64,000 nucleotides of DNA, taken from contig CM060709.1 in the NCBI GenBank assembly GCA_030686995.1, positions 20,365,360-20,429,359 of the forward strand, in the 5' to 3' direction. Position 1 is the stretch's first letter; every line of letters begins with the position of its first letter. Positions 22,191 through 37,836 of the stretch are shown one piece after another. The notes below the pieces were generated by a model. That model saw only the letters and a program-made list of their open reading frames with translations. It was not told the origin of the DNA and did no database searches. This DNA is from Artemisia argyi (Eukaryota > Streptophyta > Magnoliopsida > Asterales > Asteraceae). A program made the translations under genes and the position numbers.

Positions 22191-22541
22191 TTAGTGCAGT
22201 GCGTCACTGGGTCCATGGCATATTGTCTTCAATACCAGTGTTACCTTGGTAACCACTAGTAGCATATGAATTGAACCTGGTTTCTGCCCTAAGGTTGAAT
22301 ATATAGAGGGCTGTTTCTTTTCACCCTTTCTCATTTCATTTCTTTTTAATTCTTCAACCCCTTCAGTGCTTACCGAGACTTCATCACTAGAACCTTGTTG
22401 GGTTTGTTTCAGTCCTAGCTCTATCTCAGTCGGCACTCTTCCCTTTCTCACTTTTCTCCTTTTTTTCCAATCATTCCTAGGGACTTCTAATCTATCTAGA
22501 GGATTGTCCCTGGGAAGATCCTTCCAGTTCTGGTGGATCAT
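22191..22541 (-). pseudogene. Repeat-derived ORF remnant, 116 codons
   Basis: It encodes a charged sequence with LPRDNPLDRLEV near the start, then GRVPTEIELGLKQTQQGSSD and SVSTEGVEELKR. I recall very similar strings in many predicted proteins of Tanacetum and relatives, where they appear repeat-derived; this is memory, not a search. No catalytic motif is visible. Its flanks are full of stops, so it is treated as a relic. Confidence 0.35.
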
Positions 22542-23830
22542 GGGAACTCATACCTAACCTTAACCATCCTTATAACTCCGTGCATTAAAGTAAATGGCCG
22601 GTCTTTGGTATTTTTCAACAAACGCCTTTTGCTCCCCTTAATATGTACATTGGTATTACGAAAGCGTTTAGCACATATGAGGGAGCCTATTGTTGAGTCC
22701 AAAAGATCACATTTTATCAGATTTCTTATTTAAATCACATTCTCTCCCCCGATCAAAAATATCAAATCTTTTGAGATTTTGGATCTCAATTGATTTAAAT
22801 AAGTTAGAAAATGTTTTTGGGAGAGAAATGCGGTCAGTTTTAATATTTTCTGATAAAAGGAGCCTTTTTCTGCTCCCCCTCAATCTGTGAGGGAGGTTGT
22901 TATGTGTCAAAATTGACGAGTTTACAAAAGATTTGAAGTTTTAACGAAAAACTCTTTGAAATATTCTCATACTGACACATAACTATCACAAAATGTATTA
23001 TTGCTTATTATGTACAAAGTGGAGAGTTTTGATGATACATAAAATTTTGAGAAATCACTCTCCCCCTCAATCTATGACAGATGTTAAAACTGAAATAGTT
23101 TATGGCATTGATTGAGTGAAAACTTTTATCAAAATGTGGATTTAGTTTGATTTTCAACCAAAATTTCATGGTACCACCAAGTTTTGCACAAATACTTTCC
23201 AGAAAAATCATAGAAGGGAAAGTATTGGCGATAAAAAGAAGACTTCTCTTCTTATACAAGAATGATGCATTGAATTGTACATCAGATCGAGGGTGCATGA
23301 ATGTAAAGTAATTTACGCTCGGATGAACGGCACCCTTTGCTGGGAACAACCGTCTTTTTGGCGACGTGTTTTCCTCATTTTGAAAAACGGGTTGCTATCT
23401 GAAGTAATAGCAAGCCATATTTTTTAAGTCCGGGTTACAGTCTGAAATAACTGTAAGCCATTTAGGCATGTTTTGAAAAAAAATTTTGAACTTATGTTCG
23501 AACTTCATTAAAAGACGCGTGTCATTATTGAATGACATTTCTAGGTCTGTAAATGTTATCGATACCAGAAGACATGCCTTAAAGACAACTATTTTTGGTA
23601 TTTTCTAATTTTATGATTTTTATGGGTTTTTTGTTGATTTTATATATCTATATACAATTTAGTGTAATATATGTACAAAGGATACTAATTAGTTTAAGAA
23701 GATGTTGACATGAGTACCAAAATGAAAGTATCATTCAGCTCGTTGTAGAAGTCGGTAGTCAACATCTCTTAAACTTTCACCACCAAAGCTTTCGAGGCTC
23801 CTGAATACTTGTCTAAAGTCGTAGATTCCA

Positions 23831-24200
23831 TGATATAATCTTAAATGGGATTTTACAACTCTTGTGACTTAAACCGAGAGATCGATTCCTTCCCGGGATT
23901 TTACTAAAGTCAACAAAAGAAACCGAAAGATGTAATATGCGAGTTAGACTTAGAGAGAGATCTTGGATAAGTAACAATTAGCACTAAGTGTCAAGTCGCG
24001 ACAAGTCAAGTTACAATAGATCCGATCGTAATAAGTCAAGTCATAAAAATTAACTCACAACGTCAAATTACAATTAGACTAATCGAAACGACTTAAGTTA
24101 CAACAATTCACCAAACACAAGTGGTTAACAAATCACTAGAGTCTCACAACTGAGTTAATCACTAGACACCACCAAATCGCTGAGTTTTAGCCTCCTCAAT
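23831..24200 (-). repeat. Second copy of the copia leader
   Basis: GGGATTTTAC, TTAAACCGA, GATTC(T/C)TTC and AGAAACCG occur in the same order here and at about 49000-49080 in front of the F gag. CAAGTCAA/TTACAAT-type words follow in both. Two leaders in the same orientation indicate two related elements or a tandem duplication. Confidence 0.55.
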
Positions 24201-24300
24201 GTAATGCTTTGGTGGCTTCTCCCTAAACTGACAATCATCTTCATGAGGCCATTTCCTCAAGTAGTTGAAGTGATGCAAGTCTCATTGTATGACGCTCAAA

Positions 24301-24960
24301 GAACCCGAAGAAAATGATAACACTGAAGTAACAAGGTGAACCACGGATCATCTCTGCGGTAATCAATCCCGGAGTGTATGATGAAGCCCGATCACATGAC
24401 CCTATTGTACATACCCAATGTACACATTACTTTATGGTTTGGAGCAGTTGTCTATTCGGGGGAATAAGATATCAACATCTTCATTTCACCAAATGCTTTC
24501 CAGTTAACTTTACCAACTCAATCCATGTTGTACGCATGTATCCAACATAAGAAGAAAACGATGACACCAAAGTAACATGTTGAAGCACTGACTCTCTCTG
24601 CGGATATCAACTCCAGAGTAAGTGATTAAGCCCGGTCACGTGAACCTGTTGTACGCCCCTGATGTACACTTATCTCTCCCCTGATGATTGCGATCTCATC
24701 AGAATCAGCGTAACATTGTGTACATGTATCATTAACCAGAAGCACTTTACCATAAACCATATTAGCTCGTATGAAGATGTCGATAAGCAATATCCTCTCA
24801 TGCACCAAATCTTCTTCTCATATTTCTTCCCACTGAAAGCAGAAGTAATACCTACCACAAGTATCAGAAGACCACTTCCCCCACGTAGTTGGAATGATAC
24901 ACCAAACGCAATGAGTTAATACACTGATATTCTCTGCGGTTATGACATTTGTCTTCCCGG
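24301..24960. repeat. Diverged tandem repeats of about 245-335 bp
   Basis: The word TCTCTGCGG recurs near 24352, 24597 and 24933. Two of the units also share AAGCCCG(A/G)TCAC(A/G)TGA followed by TTGTAC and TGTACAC. The units are strongly diverged. Confidence 0.5.
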
Positions 24961-25782
24961 GATAACTTCAATTAAGAAGAAGAATTAAGTTCATCACATA
25001 TACTCATTATGCATTTAGATGTATGTCTCCTTCCCCCTTGCTGGTTTTGATACCTCAGAATCAACAACACATTATAGGCTCATTTTCTTGAAATCTTGTG
25101 AGAAGAACAAAAATTTGCTTAAATGGATCTGGTGAGAATCAACTGCTACAAAAAGACCCTCTCTGACTATCTTTACCACCCCTTATGTAGGCTATTTGAA
25201 GTGACCACTGATGAAGTAAACCCAATATACCAAACTTGAAACTAAAGTAGAATTCCCCATTCGTACGACTTAAGCTTGCACTAGTGTGTGACAAAGAGCG
25301 GTGTAGAGAGTTCGTGCAACATCGAATCCCTAAGTACTCTATACTCTTCAACCAACCAACAATCAAGTATAAGACGTACATCACCTCTTGACTACTGACA
25401 ACTTCGTGTAAGTTGTAACACTCCTTGAAGTGATAGTTATTTTGTAGTAATAGAAATGAATAATTACCAAAATAACTAGATATCCAAGTCTTCGTCATTG
25501 TAAAGGTAAAAGCTCAAGCAAGGATCACGAAGAATCTTCATCCAATCAACCCCGACTTCAAGATAAAATAAGATCACGCCTTTGTGAAAGTAAACTTCAA
25601 TCTCAAATAAGGGATACCAAATAAACACCGTGATTACTTGACATTCCATGTCCAAATTCTTATCCGTTTTGACGTTATAATCGACATTTTCCATTATGTT
25701 CTTGTGGTTGATTTACAAAGTGCACATTTGGAGGAACAACAATCCGTGATGAAATAGAACAAGAGACGGATCATTATTCATG

Positions 25783-28881
<3,099 letters not shown>

Positions 28882-28895
28882 GTCTTTCCCTCTAA
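28882..28895 (-). promoter_or_regulatory. Polypurine tract of element B
   Basis: The minus strand reads TTTTAGAGGGAAAGAC immediately before the LTR start TGTCACGAC. The same position in D has TAGAGGGGAAGAC. Confidence 0.75.
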
Positions 28896-31800
28896 AAGGA
28901 ACTTCGTCCCGAAGTTCAGTTTATGTTGGTCTCTGAAAACGTATTGGTGAAAAGGTGATGATATTCTGGAATTCCAGTGAACTTTCACGATAGGAATTCG
29001 ACTCTGCTTCAACTATTCGACCTAACTATCCATGATTTCTACTTGTTCTCCTACAAGGTTTATGTTTGATTTTGGGTTGGATTCCTTTCCAAATGGGATT
29101 ATGAGTGACTAATCTGAAAAGATGATAATACATGGTTGTGTAATCCTACTGTTCTCTATCAAGGCTCAAGTCTGACGGCCACTAGGCCTACTCTGTCTGA
29201 AATATTACATGGTCCAGTGTATATCGGTTTAACTTTCCAAGTTTTCTGAATGATATTATGCCTTTCCTAGGCAGAACTTTCTGCATAACTCTGCCTACCA
29301 ACTTGAAGTTTTAATGGTTTACAACTTATTGAACTTGTAACTGATTCTTGACTTGTAGAAAATTTCTGGTTATTTTCATGAATGCCTACTGGACTAGTGA
29401 GTTGAGCTTTTTCTGAATTTGGCCCATCAATAGATGGTCTGCGCTTCTTAATGTTTTAAATGTGATACTGGTAATATATACTGCTGAATTCTGCCAGAAT
29501 TCAAGTTTGTATGCTAGTTGGTCGATTCTAAAATGAATCTTAAATGGTCCAATATACTAAAGGTTCAACCTCTCTTGTTATCCAATTTGTATCATGCCAA
29601 TCCAAGGCAATGTTTTTAACTTAATTTGTTCTCCCACTTGAATCTGGATGGTTTGTTGTTCAGGATACCCAATCCAAATGATGTGTGTTATGTACTAACC
29701 TAACTTCTGCCAATTTCTCGCTGTTGGTGTGATAACTATTGTTGTAGATGAATTTGATTTATGTTGAGTGATTAGTCCAACCATTTCTAAGGTCAATCAC
29801 TCATGCTTTGAGCATACTTTCCTATGTTTGAATTGTTCTCTCGCTTTGACCATCGTTCTGAGGGTGATAGGTGATGTTTACATCTAAATGGGTTTCTGAA
29901 GGAAATCTTGAAATGATTGCTAGAAGTCCAAGGTGAATCGGTTTCCTTAACAGGAATAACTAAAATGGGTACAATAAACCTTTGTGACTAATTCCACAAC
30001 GTTCGGTCCTTCGAACTTGGCATTATCTGAAAAGGATAGAATATAGGTAACAATTTGATTCCTTGTGTTTTGTTCCAACGGATGATAAGACATATGTCCT
30101 TCTTTGTCTATTGGGTTTGGTCTCCACTACTGAAGTTCGTGATTAATTTGTGATGTCTTTCCTAATTCCTTCTTCACATATTCCAAATATTCTTTATTGT
30201 CAAGTCACAAATCCTAAATGCATAAGTGATGTTGTAGGGAAATTAGTTCTGAAAATTTGTCTCGCGATTGTGAGTTTTAGTTGAAATCCTTTTCTGAATA
30301 AACGAATTTAGAAAATGGAGCAAATGATTTACTAAGTAATATTTTTCCTGATGATTCAAAATTTCAGTAGTTATGAAGTAGAAAAATGTTTTCAAACATG
30401 TTGTGATTAAGACTGCTTACCAAAGTTTGATGTTTATGTATATTTCTCATTGTACAATAGTGTTGCTAAAGATTGACCAAAAAGGATCGTACTTGTTCAA
30501 AATAGGAATTTCAGAAATCGTTTTTCCACAAGGTATGTGATTTATGTAAACTCATCAACTTTATTTAAAAGTGATAACACTAACAAGGATAAAATGGTAG
30601 AATAGGAAATGTTCGCTTACATGCATAGATGTCTAACATTTAGTTTCTGAGGTTGAATAATGCCTATAGGTGGTTATCAGGCATAACTACAAGCATAGGT
30701 ATTTAGACTAACTTAAATCCTGAAATAGTTTATCGTTGTAATTGGCAAGACGAAGGTATCACTTGATGTTGTGTCGATGAATGTCTATTCTGTTTTCCCA
30801 TGTAGATGAGGAGATATGTTCCGGTTTGATCCCTTTCTTGGTATGAAGGTAAGGTTATCTGAAATTTCTAGTGACATAATGCCTTAGGGGAATCTACATC
30901 GATATTCTTGATTCAAACAATTGTCCTTTGTGAAAATTTTCTGCAGGAAAGTTTATGTATGGATGAGGCCATGTTTAAATGAAATGCCCTACAGTCTCAA
31001 TTAGAAGCTTGGTTTATTTCTATCGTGTTGTCCTGCGGACATTTATATTGAGTTCAATCCTGTAGCTCAGTCTAGCTAGTACTTTTAAATGATAGAATTT
31101 GACAACTAAGTCAGAGATGATGATTCGGATGGTCTCGCAGTATCTTAGGATTGTTGAGTTATGAATTCTCTCACTATATACCTCTAGTTCTGTTTAGTAG
31201 TTCTGTAATCCTTTCGTTGCTTCTATTGTATAGAGGAATCCTGCATGTAATTGATATGGAAAGTCTCTCCTAGGGAAGTCAATGGAAAAATCCAACTTAA
31301 TGGCTAAGTGGGTGACAGGTAGGGTAAGTATCCAGGGATAGTTCGGCAAAAGGGATGTTTATGGAAGAGTTCCTTTGTTTACAAAACTTTTAAATGAAGA
31401 TTGTTATTAACAATCCTTTGAAAAGGTAATTATTTCCTTCATGGCATAATCCTTCCTGAATTTTACATAGGTGATCAGGCTATGTACAATTGAGGACTAA
31501 TGATGCGATGTTAGATTTTGTCAAAATATCATAACTTTTCTCAAAAGTTTTAGATGGTGTTCAACGCATTGTTATTAAAATGGTATCCTGATATTTTCTT
31601 TCAAGTAACATGAAAACTGCCTCACGTAATAATAGTAAATACTTGGTGTAATGCAGAAAAATCAATTTATAGGATGGTAATAAAATAGCTTACTTCAGAA
31701 ATTTTTCTGTAAAACAATTTCCCCATATAATAGTAAAATAGCTTGAATGGTGTATTGGATACGTGGGTGAATCTTGTCGAATGGTAATAGTCTACTAATT

Positions 31801-32126
31801 CATCAAAAATGAAATCAGCCTAATCCCTGATAAGACAATGCTAAAATGTTGCGAAACGATTGAAGTTTGAGCAATTGGGATAGAAATGGAGTAAACGATG
31901 GTTATGATTATCACAGAGGTATCAAAGATAGATATTACATTGGGTAGAAAAGTGCTTAATACAACTAGGTTATGTCATCGTGCCAACAGTAAGTACAAAA
32001 GGAAAGATACAACCCTAAAGGGCTCGAACTATGATTTATATATTGAAACAAGGCTCCTCCTGCTGAAGCATTGTTGTTATCCTTGATGTTGCTAATATCC
32101 TGACGGTTCTCTTTCAACAGCTCACG
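28896..32126 (-). pseudogene. pol: Element B pol remnant, heavily decayed
   Basis: The 3.2-kb length fits a gypsy pol, but every frame is broken. Recognisable scraps are the integrase C-terminus ([15 protein letters not shown] near 29000, matching element A) and a region near 29830-29890 whose complement resembles the [15 protein letters not shown] part of integrase. RT and RNase H are not readable by eye. Mutations look mainly like substitutions plus small indels. It cannot encode an enzyme. Confidence 0.6.
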
Positions 32127-32480
32127 CTATTCCTCGAACGATTTAGTCCTGATTCCAAGTTCCTGATTTTCCTTATTCCTTAGCTCCGGGCAGTCATTCT
32201 TGAAATGCCCTAAGTTTCCACATTTGAAGCAACTCCCTGGGGTCTTCTGATTTATGAGTTTCCTACAGTCTTCAGTCCAATGACCCCGCTTCTTGCACAC
32301 TCCACACGTTTTACTGCAATGACCTCGGTGATGTTGATTACACAGGTTGCAGTAAGGTAACTTTCCAATATACCTTCTCTTTGTGTACGGTTCTGCAGCA
32401 AAGGCTCTATTCACTTCTTGTCCTTTGGGTGATTGTTGAGCAGCATTGCAACCTAGATTGTTGTTCCACTTCCTTTTATT
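32127..32480 (-). pseudogene. gag: Element B gag, C-terminal part with zinc knuckles
   Basis: This is the nucleocapsid end of the gag broken by element D. It shows a CxxC/H cluster (CNLCNQHHRGHC, CGVCKKRGHWTEDC) and a CCHC knuckle CFKCGNLGHFKNDC, then ends in a stop at 32127. The frame joins the N-terminal part at 40923-41537 across the GTCAC duplication. The first residues of the 132-codon frame, up to 32525, come from the D LTR and are not gag. Confidence 0.8.
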
Positions 32481-32485
32481 GTCAC

Positions 32486-35400
32486 TGTAACACCCCCAAA
32501 ATACCGCAGCGGAAGACTGTGTCATAGGGATGCTACTTCAGGGCACAAAGTACAAGATATAGAAAACGAACTCTAAATGAGACGTTTTTGAAAAGTTACC
32601 ATTCGAATAGATAAAAGTCATAGTTTACAAAGCAAAGATCCCAAAGTAGAATGATACATAAGTTTTTAAAGTGTATCGAATGGTAAACGATAAAAGTGAA
32701 AGTCTCCAAAAGCATGCCCTAAGACTCTCAGCTCCACACACCTGCTATCGCCTTTCTAACCTGAGATAAACATGCTTAAAAGTGTCAACACAAAGGTTGG
32801 TGAGTTCATAGAGTTTGCCTTAATACAGTTGAAAAGCCTATAAGGAATGTTCACCCAGCAAAGGCATCGTAAATCCACTCAGTTGCAAGTCCCGTCATAA
32901 GAGACTTGTAACCTGTGTGTTCACAACCCACTGCTACAATATAATATGATTAAGATATGTATAAGTTCATAACAACAGTTAAGCAATTAGTAGTGAGTCT
33001 ACACTTCATCTCCGAAGACCTCACCTAAGTATGTATACTTCCATGGTTGTGCCCAGAAACTTAATCTGGGGCCATTGGAAGTATATGTGTCTCCATGGTA
33101 GTGCCCAGAACTAAATCTGGGGCCATTGGAAGTATGTATGTATGTATCCATCACAGTTTAGTATAACACAGTTAAGTATAACACAATCACGTATGTATGA
33201 TATCAAGTATAATGTAATCAAGTATAATGTTTCCCAAGTATAAATGTTATGTGAATCTGTAGAAGTAAGCAAGTAGTAGCATGTATCTCCCCCAAAGAGT
33301 TGATAAAACAATTAAAAGAGTAGGGGCTATGACTCACCTGATGCAACAGCTACAATGACAAAAGTGTATACACAGAAATGAGGTTCGATCTTTAACCGCA
33401 ACCTAATATGAATGATGAATGATCTCATTTAGATCACCAAATGATGTTATGAATGTCCATGCTCATGTTTCTATACCACTCTAGTCTTTGGAAAAACACT
33501 TGTGTTGTCAAAAATATATAATCCAAGAATTTGGAAAAATATTGCTATTAGAAAATATAATAAGCTAGTTGTAATATATATATACTTATATATATATATC
33601 GTATGTTTCCATGTTAGTGTTGAAATACTCGGGTTGTAATCCTTGAAATGATGAAAATATACTCGTAATAACTAATACTACATTAGTTATAAAGCTTGGT
33701 ACTTAATATTACGTCTAGCTCATAAAAGTACTTCGTAGTTTTTGTGTCACTTTTATATAAAAGCTGTCAATTATAAAATGGTTTTAGCCGATATTCAAAC
33801 GTGAATATCTTTGTCGTTACTTGTCCGTTTTACTTGTTCTTTATGTCCACGGTTAGGTCTTAGTATGTAGTAATATATTTTGGAAAGTTCGGCTCCTCCG
33901 GGTTACGTCTAAAGTCTCTTTTTGTCCAATGAAAAACGTCCAACAGCAAACATTTTCAGAAAAATACTTTTCGTCTACAATCTTGCAAAAATCATAACTT
34001 CTTCGTTATTAACTCTTTTTAATCCGTTCTTTCGCCTACGGATTCGTTTTTGAAAGTATTTTCTAAAAATTTTGCCAAAGTTTCCTTGGTGTTTACTGAT
34101 TTTCCAGAAAATAACAAAATGGGACAGCATGTCTAAAATATGTTCCAAATCAAGTTTTCAAGGTTTATAACTAATTTCTACCATCACCAAACCTCTTGTA
34201 ATCACCACATAGCTAGTCTAATCCTACCATACACCTTCTTAGGGTGCCATGGACTCCTAACCAAGTTATTATAGCAAGGGGATTCATAAATAAAAAATTA
34301 GGGTTTCTATGTTCCATTTTAGACAAAATAAATGGTGGTATAGCTAGTTGTACATGGTTTTTAGCATGATACTTATGAAATACATGTAAAAATAAGATGA
34401 TCCATGAAAAAATAAAGTTGATTACTTACTTGACAAAATGAGATGATTATAGGATGATTATGCTTGATGTTCTTGTGTTTTTGTTGCTTGATTCTTGATT
34501 AGGCATGTAAAATGAACAAGTTTAGTGTTATAGCTTTTCAAAAACCATGGATGGATCTTGGAGAAGGTTTTGGGTCGTGGGTTTGCTAGAGAGAAAGGAA
34601 AAGATGAGATGAAAATTGATCTTAGCTCAAAAGGTGTGTTATGATTCTAGTAATTTGGTAAAGTATGGTTTTTAGAGTTTATTAGTATAAAATGGGCAAG
34701 TTAATGCCCAAGGTTAAAAGGGTGGTCTTGGGGCCGGTTTTTCAAGGGTGAAGGGGGGGGGGGGGGTAGGGTACTTGTGATTTAATTAGAAAACCTAGTG
34801 TATCGTTAAGTGTTATTACGTGTTATTCGTTAAAATCGGGTACCGGGTTTAATAGCAATAAACGTTCACAAAGTTAACCGGGATGAAAATAATGTTATAA
34901 TAATGTTAAAAACATATTAAAAATATGTTGGGTACATTTACTGAGTGATCGGGTGATTATTGTTTAGTTTTCACGAAAACCGTCGTTATATTCATACGCG
35001 TACGTTATAAATAAAATAAATTTCCAAAATACTGAGTAACTGAATGTTATAACTTTTATGATGTTAAAATGGATATAAAAATATGTCGGGACCATTGTGG
35101 GAATATTTAGATATATTCGTCGTGTATAAACCGGGTGTTAACGTTTACTATAATTACTTATACGTAAAAACGTTAAATGTACTGAATATAGAAATTTGAA
35201 AATCCTGAGAGTGGTATAACATGAAAATGCTGTTATGATGATATGCAGACTATCTCCAGTCCGTATGCAGTGTTCTCAACACTAATGAAATGAATTCGCA
35301 CCTAAACCAATCCGGTTACGCGAATTTGAATACCCGTAAACTAAATTTACGATGAAATGAGTAATGCAAGTGAATAGTGAAAACTTTTCCGGAAATGAAT

Positions 35401-35572
35401 AGTGTTTAGTGAATAGTAAATTTCCCAAATGTTTCTCAGAATATCAAAATGACCTCGAAAATGATGAATAGTAAAACGATGAATAGTGTTTTGATGAATA
35501 GTGATTTATGAATAGTGTTTTTCCAAAGTTCCCGAAATGACCTGAAATGACCTGAAATGATGAGTTGTGACA
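32486..35572 (-). mobile_element. 3' LTR of element D (3,087 bp)
   Basis: On the + strand it runs TGTAACACCCCCAAAATACC to GAGTTGTGACA. It shares with A and B the U5 end signature, the central conserved block (about 33985-34075) and the TGAATAGT cluster. The 66-codon minus-strand frame near 33111 appears identically in the other LTR at 38462 only because the LTRs are duplicates. Confidence 0.9.
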
Positions 35573-35586
35573 GTCTTCCCCTCTAA
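35573..35586 (-). promoter_or_regulatory. Polypurine tract of element D
   Basis: The minus strand reads TAGAGGGGAAGAC directly before the LTR start TGTCACAAC. Confidence 0.8.
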
Positions 35587-36241
35587 AAAGAACTTCGTCC
35601 CGAAGTTCAGTTAATGTTAATCAGTTAAATGTGTCAAAGCTTATGTATGTGGGTTTCTATCCAACTAGGTATGTTCTCGTGGTCAGACTTGATGAGGCAA
35701 ACCTTCCCAATCCCGAGCATAGTCCTCAAAAGACCTCCTTTAGGTTAATCATTTAGGTAACCGATTTTCACTTAAGCCCACAACCCAATCAAACAAGAAC
35801 AGTCATGAGATTAAGCTAAACCGGTTTGAGTGATGACTTTAACTTTTAGCTTGATTTTCGCAACCCAATCAAACAAGAACAGTCACTAGAACCAAGCTAA
35901 AAATCAAGGTCTGGATTCAACATCCTTGAAAAAGATCTTTTGAAAGATTGGCTTGACTTTGGAATTGCTTACACTAATCAAATTACTAATGTTAGGGTGA
36001 CTAAGGTTAATGCTGCTAGGTCTCAGATTAGTCAATGTTGTGTATAGGTCCTATATTAAGACTTAAGTGCTACTAAAATACGCTAGTTGTTCAAGAGAAT
36101 GTACCCGTTGTGCTATCGCGGACATGTTGGGTGATAGGATTTCCTAAGAAGTAAGCTCTGTCAATTGCGGGTGGAATCTCATTGGTCTCATCTCGTGGCC
36201 CTTCAATTGCTGCTGCTAAGTTTGGACGATTGCCTCCTTGG
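35587..36241. other. Element D 3' untranslated interior
   Basis: About 650 bases between the gag stop and the purine tract, standing where pol would be. It holds a direct repeat, CAACCCAATCAAACAAGAAC, near 35782 and 35860. No pol motif was found in any frame. Confidence 0.6.
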
Positions 36242-37345
36242 TTAAAAATTCCTTTTCAACTTAGGACAGTTGTTCCGAAAGTGATCCGGGCTGTTACACT
36301 CATAGCATGTCTTTTGATTCACTGGTTCTCTACACTGGTTTGCATAATGACCAGACTGTCTGCAATTAGCACACATACGGCAGGGCACAGTCTTTTGGTG
36401 ATGAAAATTACATTTCGTACATTTAGGATGCTGGCCTAAATACTCTCTCTGACCCGAATTAGTCGCCGCAAAGGTCCTTGCCCTTTTGTTGTCAGTCTGC
36501 TTGTTCGGCTCGCTTGTTCCCTTCCTTTTATCACTGTCCCTCAAGCTTCCATTTCTAACCATCTCATCTGTCAGAGTCCCTGCTCTCAATATTGCACTCT
36601 GAATTGTAGAAGGCTCAGTTGTTTTCACAATCCCACGAATTTCTGGAACAAGGCCATATATGTACCTCTCGATCCTCTTGGACTCAGGGGTAACTAGGTG
36701 TGGAACTAGTCTGGCTAATTCATGGAATCGATCTGTGTAGGCTGCATGTCCAGCCCCTATCATAGAGAGGTGATAGAGTTCATCCTCCAGCTTTTGCATC
36801 TCGTTGTCCGGGCAGTATTCCTCCTTCAGTAATGCCTTAAAATCATCCCATGTCATACCTACAGCTGCCGCTCTACCCCTAGCTTGAATCTGCGTATTCC
36901 ACCATGTCAATGCCTTTCCTGATAGTAAGCACATGGAATACTTCACCATTTGATGTGCTGCACAGTTACTAATGTCGATCACCGACTCCATCTTTTCAAC
37001 CCATCGAGTATACACCAACGCGCCTCCTACACCATCAAAATCAATTGGCTTACATGACGTAAATTCCTTATACGTGCATCCGGTCCTAATGTTGTTGTTG
37101 CCATTACCATTCTGGCCTATACCATTGGTGTTGTTAATTCCGCTTTCGTGGTTTGCCAAGTTATTCATATGATCGCCTACTTGAGTGACAATAGTGGGGA
37201 GAAAGTTTTCAAGTTGTCGAGCGATGATGGCTTCAAAATCAGTATTTCCACCGTCGTTGTTATCATTGTTTTCAATGCCGTGACCACCTCCTCTACCTCC
37301 ACGTCCACCAGTTCTTCCACCATCGTTACTTGGGTTTAGTGAACG
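36242..37345 (-). CDS. gag: Element D gag, uninterrupted
   Basis: This is the Gag structural protein. The first ATG gives 308 residues (37168 to the stop at 36242). The frame is open upstream to 37345 and encodes a Gly/Arg-rich stretch ([13 protein letters not shown]) usual at Gag N-termini, but has no ATG there, so the original start may be lost or lie elsewhere. The capsid-like region has ALTWWNTQI and [17 protein letters not shown]. The basic C-terminal part has a Cys/His cluster ending [14 protein letters not shown] and a final knuckle [14 protein letters not shown]. No stop or frameshift interrupts it. Zinc knuckles imply RNA packaging. Confidence 0.85.
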   Translation of the reverse strand, partial: RSLNPSNDGGRTGGRGGRGGGHGIENNDNNDGGNTDFEAIIARQLENFLPTIVTQVGDHMNNLANHESGINNTNGIGQNGNGNNNIRTGCTYKEFTSCKPIDFDGVGGALVYTRWVEKMESVIDISNCAAHQMVKYSMCLLSGKALTWWNTQIQARGRAAAVGMTWDDFKALLKEEYCPDNEMQKLEDELYHLSMIGAGHAAYTDRFHELARLVPHLVTPESKRIERYIYGLVPEIRGIVKTTEPSTIQSAILRAGTLTDEMVRNGSLRDSDKRKGTSEPNKQTDNKRARTFAATNSGQREYLGQHPKCTKCNFHHQKTVPCRMCANCRQSGHYANQCREPVNQKTCYECNSPDHFRNNCPKLKRNF

Positions 37346-37348
37346 TCA

Positions 37349-37820
37349 GTGATGAGGGAAAACCGTTGATTAACCAAAGTCTATACTTAACATCCTCATA
37401 TATAATACCGTGCTACCAGTTGTTTCCTAAGTTGTGCCAACACCGATCTACATCTGCATAGTCATATGTCCACGTGTGTCGTGAAGCACTTATAATTATG
37501 TTGGCCACCACAATTATAAATGTTTCCTTTCACAAGTGTACATATCACCAGGCACACATATCTCAGTGGTAGACGTTGCTTAAATGGGCATCTAGGGAAT
37601 GTCACGCTTAGTACAAAGGAACAAAGGATTCTCCCTTAAGTGTTAAAGTCACCGGGAAGTCTAGTTTCTAACGGTTTCTACAAAGTATCCAATAGCGTAG
37701 GTCTAAAAATAAATTACCAGCAAGCGTAAGTGTATGTAAAGTGCAAGGCGATAGGGAGGAGAGTCTACATGTATGTAGTTATAGTCTAGACTCTAAAACA
37801 ACCTAGTTCTCTATAACCAA
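37349..37820. other. Element D leader, non-coding
   Basis: About 470 bases between primer site and gag frame. No ORF or repeat stands out. A packaging signal would be expected here, but none can be named from sequence. Confidence 0.5.
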
Positions 37821-37833
37821 GGCTCTGGTACCA
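37821..37833 (-). promoter_or_regulatory. Primer-binding site of element D
   Basis: GGCTCTGGTACCA on the + strand is the complement of TGGTACCAGAGCC. It is identical to the site in element A and lies three bases from the LTR. Confidence 0.85.
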
Positions 37834-37836
37834 ATC

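Larger units (their letters stand above)
20825..25777 (-). mobile_element. Decayed copia (Sirevirus-like) interior, no intact gene
   Basis: About 5 kb between the copia LTR and element B. Purine tracts on the minus strand (GAGGGGGAG-like) recur near 22745, 22875 and 23060, as in Sireviruses, which are known for several polypurine tracts. The stretch 23831-24200 matches the leader in front of the F gag (about 49000-49330), so a second, related leader is present. ORFs are short and broken. It is part of the host copia material into which B inserted. Confidence 0.5.

Noticed and set aside
25139..25694. Two minus-strand ORFs of 119 and 72 codons
   Set aside because: No recognisable domain, different frames, and embedded in decayed copia sequence; treated as chance openings.
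33111..33311. 66-codon minus-strand ORF identical to one at 38462-38662
   Set aside because: Identity is explained by the duplicated LTRs of element D. No protein motif is present.
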